Shown here piece by piece: positions 13,780-15,622 of a stretch of DNA of 15,622 nucleotides; position 1 is the stretch's first letter, and each line of letters begins with the position of its first letter. The notes under the pieces are model-generated. The model searched no databases. It was not told where the DNA came from and was given only the letters and a program-made list of their open reading frames with translations. The DNA is taken from contig JAABSS010000073.1 in NCBI GenBank assembly GCA_011390235.1, positions 1-15,622 on the forward strand. Reading direction: 5' to 3'. Made by a program: the position numbers and the translations under genes. This stretch comes from Desulfotignum sp. (lineage in GTDB: Bacteria > Desulfobacterota > Desulfobacteria > Desulfobacterales > Desulfobacteraceae).

Positions 13780-15622
13780 AGGTATCTCCAAACAGGGTCT
13801 CATCCAGTTCCTTTGTTTTTTCATATCCGGTCCGGGCCCGTTTCAGTCGTGTACCCAGGTTGTTGAACTGTTTTTTGCGTTCTTCTTCGGATCCGGCAGT
13901 CACCCACATGTCATAGACCAGGTCACTGAACTCCTTTTCTCCCCTGATCCGGCCCAGAATCATATCAATTTCACCGATAACCATCTCGAACATGTTGATT
14001 TTCTTGTCCAGGATATCCAGAATATGGTCCTCGATACTGCCTTTTGCACAGAAATTGAAAATATGGACTTCCCTTTCCTGGCCGATGCGGTGAATCCGTC
14101 CGATCCGCTGTTCGATTTTCATGGGGTTCCAGGGCAGATCATAATTGATCATCCGGTTGCAGAACTGAAGGTTTCTTCCCTCCCCGCCGATTTCCGTGGT
14201 CACCAGCACCTGGTTGTCCTCCTGGAATGCCTTGATCTCCCTGTCTTTTGCAGCATTGTCCATGCTGCCGTGGAAAAGGGAAAAAGAGATCTGGTGCCAT
14301 TCCAGAAATTCAGTCAGATGGGTCACCGTGCCTTTGTATTTGACAAAGACAATGATTTTTTCATTTGCCGACCGGATTACCTGGAGCAGGGCCTTGTTTT
14401 TTGTGGTGTCAACACTGGTGCGGCACAGGGTTTTCACGGCAATGAGTTCATCGTGAAATTCGGCTGGATAATCGTTGTTCAACAGCATGTTGTCAAGGGT
14501 GGAAACCACCGCACTGGGTGATGAGCCGGCCTGTGCAAGCAGGTGCTTGATCAGCATTTTTCCACGGCCACCGGTCTGGGCGTTCATGTCCGTGATCAAA
14601 GATTCCAGCCGCTCGTAAAACGCGGTTTCCTGTCTGGACGGTTCGATTCGGATGGTCTGGGCAAACCGGGGCGGGATACTGATGCCGGCCAGGGCCCGGG
14701 TATTGCGGATCATCACTTCTCCCAGGAGTTCCTTTAGCAGGGCCTTGTTTCTGGGATCTGTGGGATCGCCCCGGGTCATGAATTTTTCCCTGAAGGATCT
14801 GGTGGTTTCCAGCTGGCCGGGCTTGAGCAGGGTGATCAGGTTGTAGAGCTCCATTAAATTGTTTTCCACGGGCGTGGCAGTCAGGAGCAGGATAAATTTT
14901 TTCTGAACAGAATTGACCAGTTTCCAGTTCAGGGTGGCCTTGTTTTTCAAATGGTGGGCTTCATCCACGATGAGCAGGTCCCAGTTTTTTTCTGTCACCA
15001 GGTCAAAATTTTTCTTTGATTTTGCCTGGTTGATGGAGGCAAGCACGAACGGGGCCTGCCAGAATGCACGGTCCCCGGATTTGAATCCGGGATCGTCGGT
15101 GGATGGCACATCCAGTCCGAACTTGACAGCCATCTCTTCTTTCCACTGGCTCACCAGGGGGGTGGGGGTCAGGATCAGGGCGGTTTTTACCATGCCCCGT
15201 TTTTTATATTCACTCAACACCATGAGGGCTTCAATGGTTTTGCCCAGCCCTACTTCATCGGACAGCAGCGCCCTTCCCCGGAAGCGTTTGAGCACCTTTT
15301 TGGCGGTTTCTTCCTGGTACCAGAAGGAGCGGACCTGGGAAAGGGACGGCAGGCAGACCAGGATGTCAAAGGATTCCTGCAGGCGGATTTCATGGCTTTC
15401 CAAAGCCAGTTCATAAACTGCTGGATTGGCAGGTTCCGGCCCGGATAAAATGGTGTCAAACGATGGCAGGTCAAGATCATAATCAACAGATATTTCCACC
15501 GGTTTTTCCCGGGAAGGGGAATCAGGCGACCTGGCCGGCTTGAGCGGGGCCACCGTTTTTTCTGTTCCGGCAACAGAGGGGCTTTGTTTTGTTAGCCCTT
15601 TCGGGGCCGGTCCTGTGCACTT
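13769..15622 (-). CDS. SNF2/RapA-like DEAH helicase-family ATPase (5' end beyond window)
   Basis: This is a superfamily-2 translocase of the SNF2/HepA-RapA kind, which uses ATP to move along duplex DNA and displace proteins. Counting from a GTG at 15553 (594 residues), the motifs are: I DEVGLGKT 99-106, Ia LILTPTPLVSQWKEE 127-141, II DEAH 197-200, III TATP 225-228, V GGEGRNLQ 456-463 and VI QRIGRIHRIGQ 482-492. All are intact. The usual gene call would start at the GTG, but there is no ribosome binding site there. The frame stays open for 23 more codons to the window edge, coding a Pro/Ser/Lys-rich linker-like stretch, so the gene probably continues upstream with an N-terminal segment not seen here. 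The zinc-ribbon gene follows with an 11-base overlap. Confidence 0.88.
   Translation of the reverse strand, partial: KCTGPAPKGLTKQSPSVAGTEKTVAPLKPARSPDSPSREKPVEISVDYDLDLPSFDTILSGPEPANPAVYELALESHEIRLQESFDILVCLPSLSQVRSFWYQEETAKKVLKRFRGRALLSDEVGLGKTIEALMVLSEYKKRGMVKTALILTPTPLVSQWKEEMAVKFGLDVPSTDDPGFKSGDRAFWQAPFVLASINQAKSKKNFDLVTEKNWDLLIVDEAHHLKNKATLNWKLVNSVQKKFILLLTATPVENNLMELYNLITLLKPGQLETTRSFREKFMTRGDPTDPRNKALLKELLGEVMIRNTRALAGISIPPRFAQTIRIEPSRQETAFYERLESLITDMNAQTGGRGKMLIKHLLAQAGSSPSAVVSTLDNMLLNNDYPAEFHDELIAVKTLCRTSVDTTKNKALLQVIRSANEKIIVFVKYKGTVTHLTEFLEWHQISFSLFHGSMDNAAKDREIKAFQEDNQVLVTTEIGGEGRNLQFCNRMINYDLPWNPMKIEQRIGRIHRIGQEREVHIFNFCAKGSIEDHILDILDKKINMFEMVIGEIDMILGRIRGEKEFSDLVYDMWVTAGSEEERKKQFNNLGTRLKRARTGYEKTKELDETLFGDTYEL
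13786..13789 (-). promoter_or_regulatory. Ribosome binding site inside the helicase gene for the zinc-ribbon gene
   Basis: On the minus strand GGAG precedes the ATG at 13779 by six bases, inside the last codons of the helicase gene. It selects this ATG over the open frame further upstream (13824) and explains the tight coupling of the two genes. Confidence 0.5.

Noticed and set aside
13607..14521. 304-codon plus-strand frame opposite the SNF2 gene
   Set aside because: Antisense shadow of a gene with all helicase motifs intact; no motif of its own.

Overview
The window looks like chromosomal DNA of a Gram-negative bacterium, most plausibly an anaerobic sulfate-reducing deltaproteobacterium (Desulfobacterota, Desulfobacterales-like). 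This is an inference from gene style: a Sec-exported FKBP isomerase, a sigma-54-type glnK-amtB operon, a helix-turn-helix regulator with a PBP-like sensor domain, and an orphan radical SAM enzyme, in moderate-GC coding DNA separated by AT-rich spacers. No rRNA, tRNA, CRISPR array or intact mobile element was seen.

Layout. Positions 1-336 (minus) hold the N-terminal part of an EamA/DMT permease cut by the window edge. A short spacer with a 20-bp hairpin or operator follows, then a 53-codon remnant of a RhuM-family gene (527-688). Next come sbcD (697-1944) and sbcC (1956-5231), the nuclease/ATPase pair that cleaves DNA hairpins and blocked ends. A Mip/FkpA-like periplasmic peptidyl-prolyl isomerase (5312-6031) is followed 10 bases later by a 14-TM DHA2-type MFS exporter (6042-7529). 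The exporter gene overlaps, tail to tail, a minus-strand regulator (7514-8416) with an excisionase-like HTH and a PBP-like ligand domain. A 385-base AT-rich divergent spacer separates this regulator from a radical SAM gene (8802-10238) with an extra cysteine cluster. A 538-base gene-free spacer then carries a textbook sigma-54 promoter and a large interrupted palindrome in front of glnK (10777-11115) and amtB (11153-12487). A strong hairpin lies after amtB. The right end is a minus-strand pair: an SNF2/RapA-like helicase that stays open to the window edge (13769-15622), and downstream, with 11 bases of overlap, a 366-aa protein ending in a four-cysteine zinc ribbon (12679-13779).

How the genes work together. 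SbcD and SbcC form one complex. GlnK and AmtB form the ammonium uptake module, with PII gating the channel, and the sigma-54 promoter fits nitrogen control. The HTH/PBP regulator and the radical SAM gene are divergent and may form a regulator-target pair. The SNF2 helicase and zinc-ribbon protein are translationally coupled and probably make one DNA- or RNA-protein remodelling complex of unknown purpose. The two most likely places for undescribed biology are the radical SAM/PBP-regulator locus and the SNF2/zinc-ribbon pair. Neither can be assigned a substrate from sequence alone.
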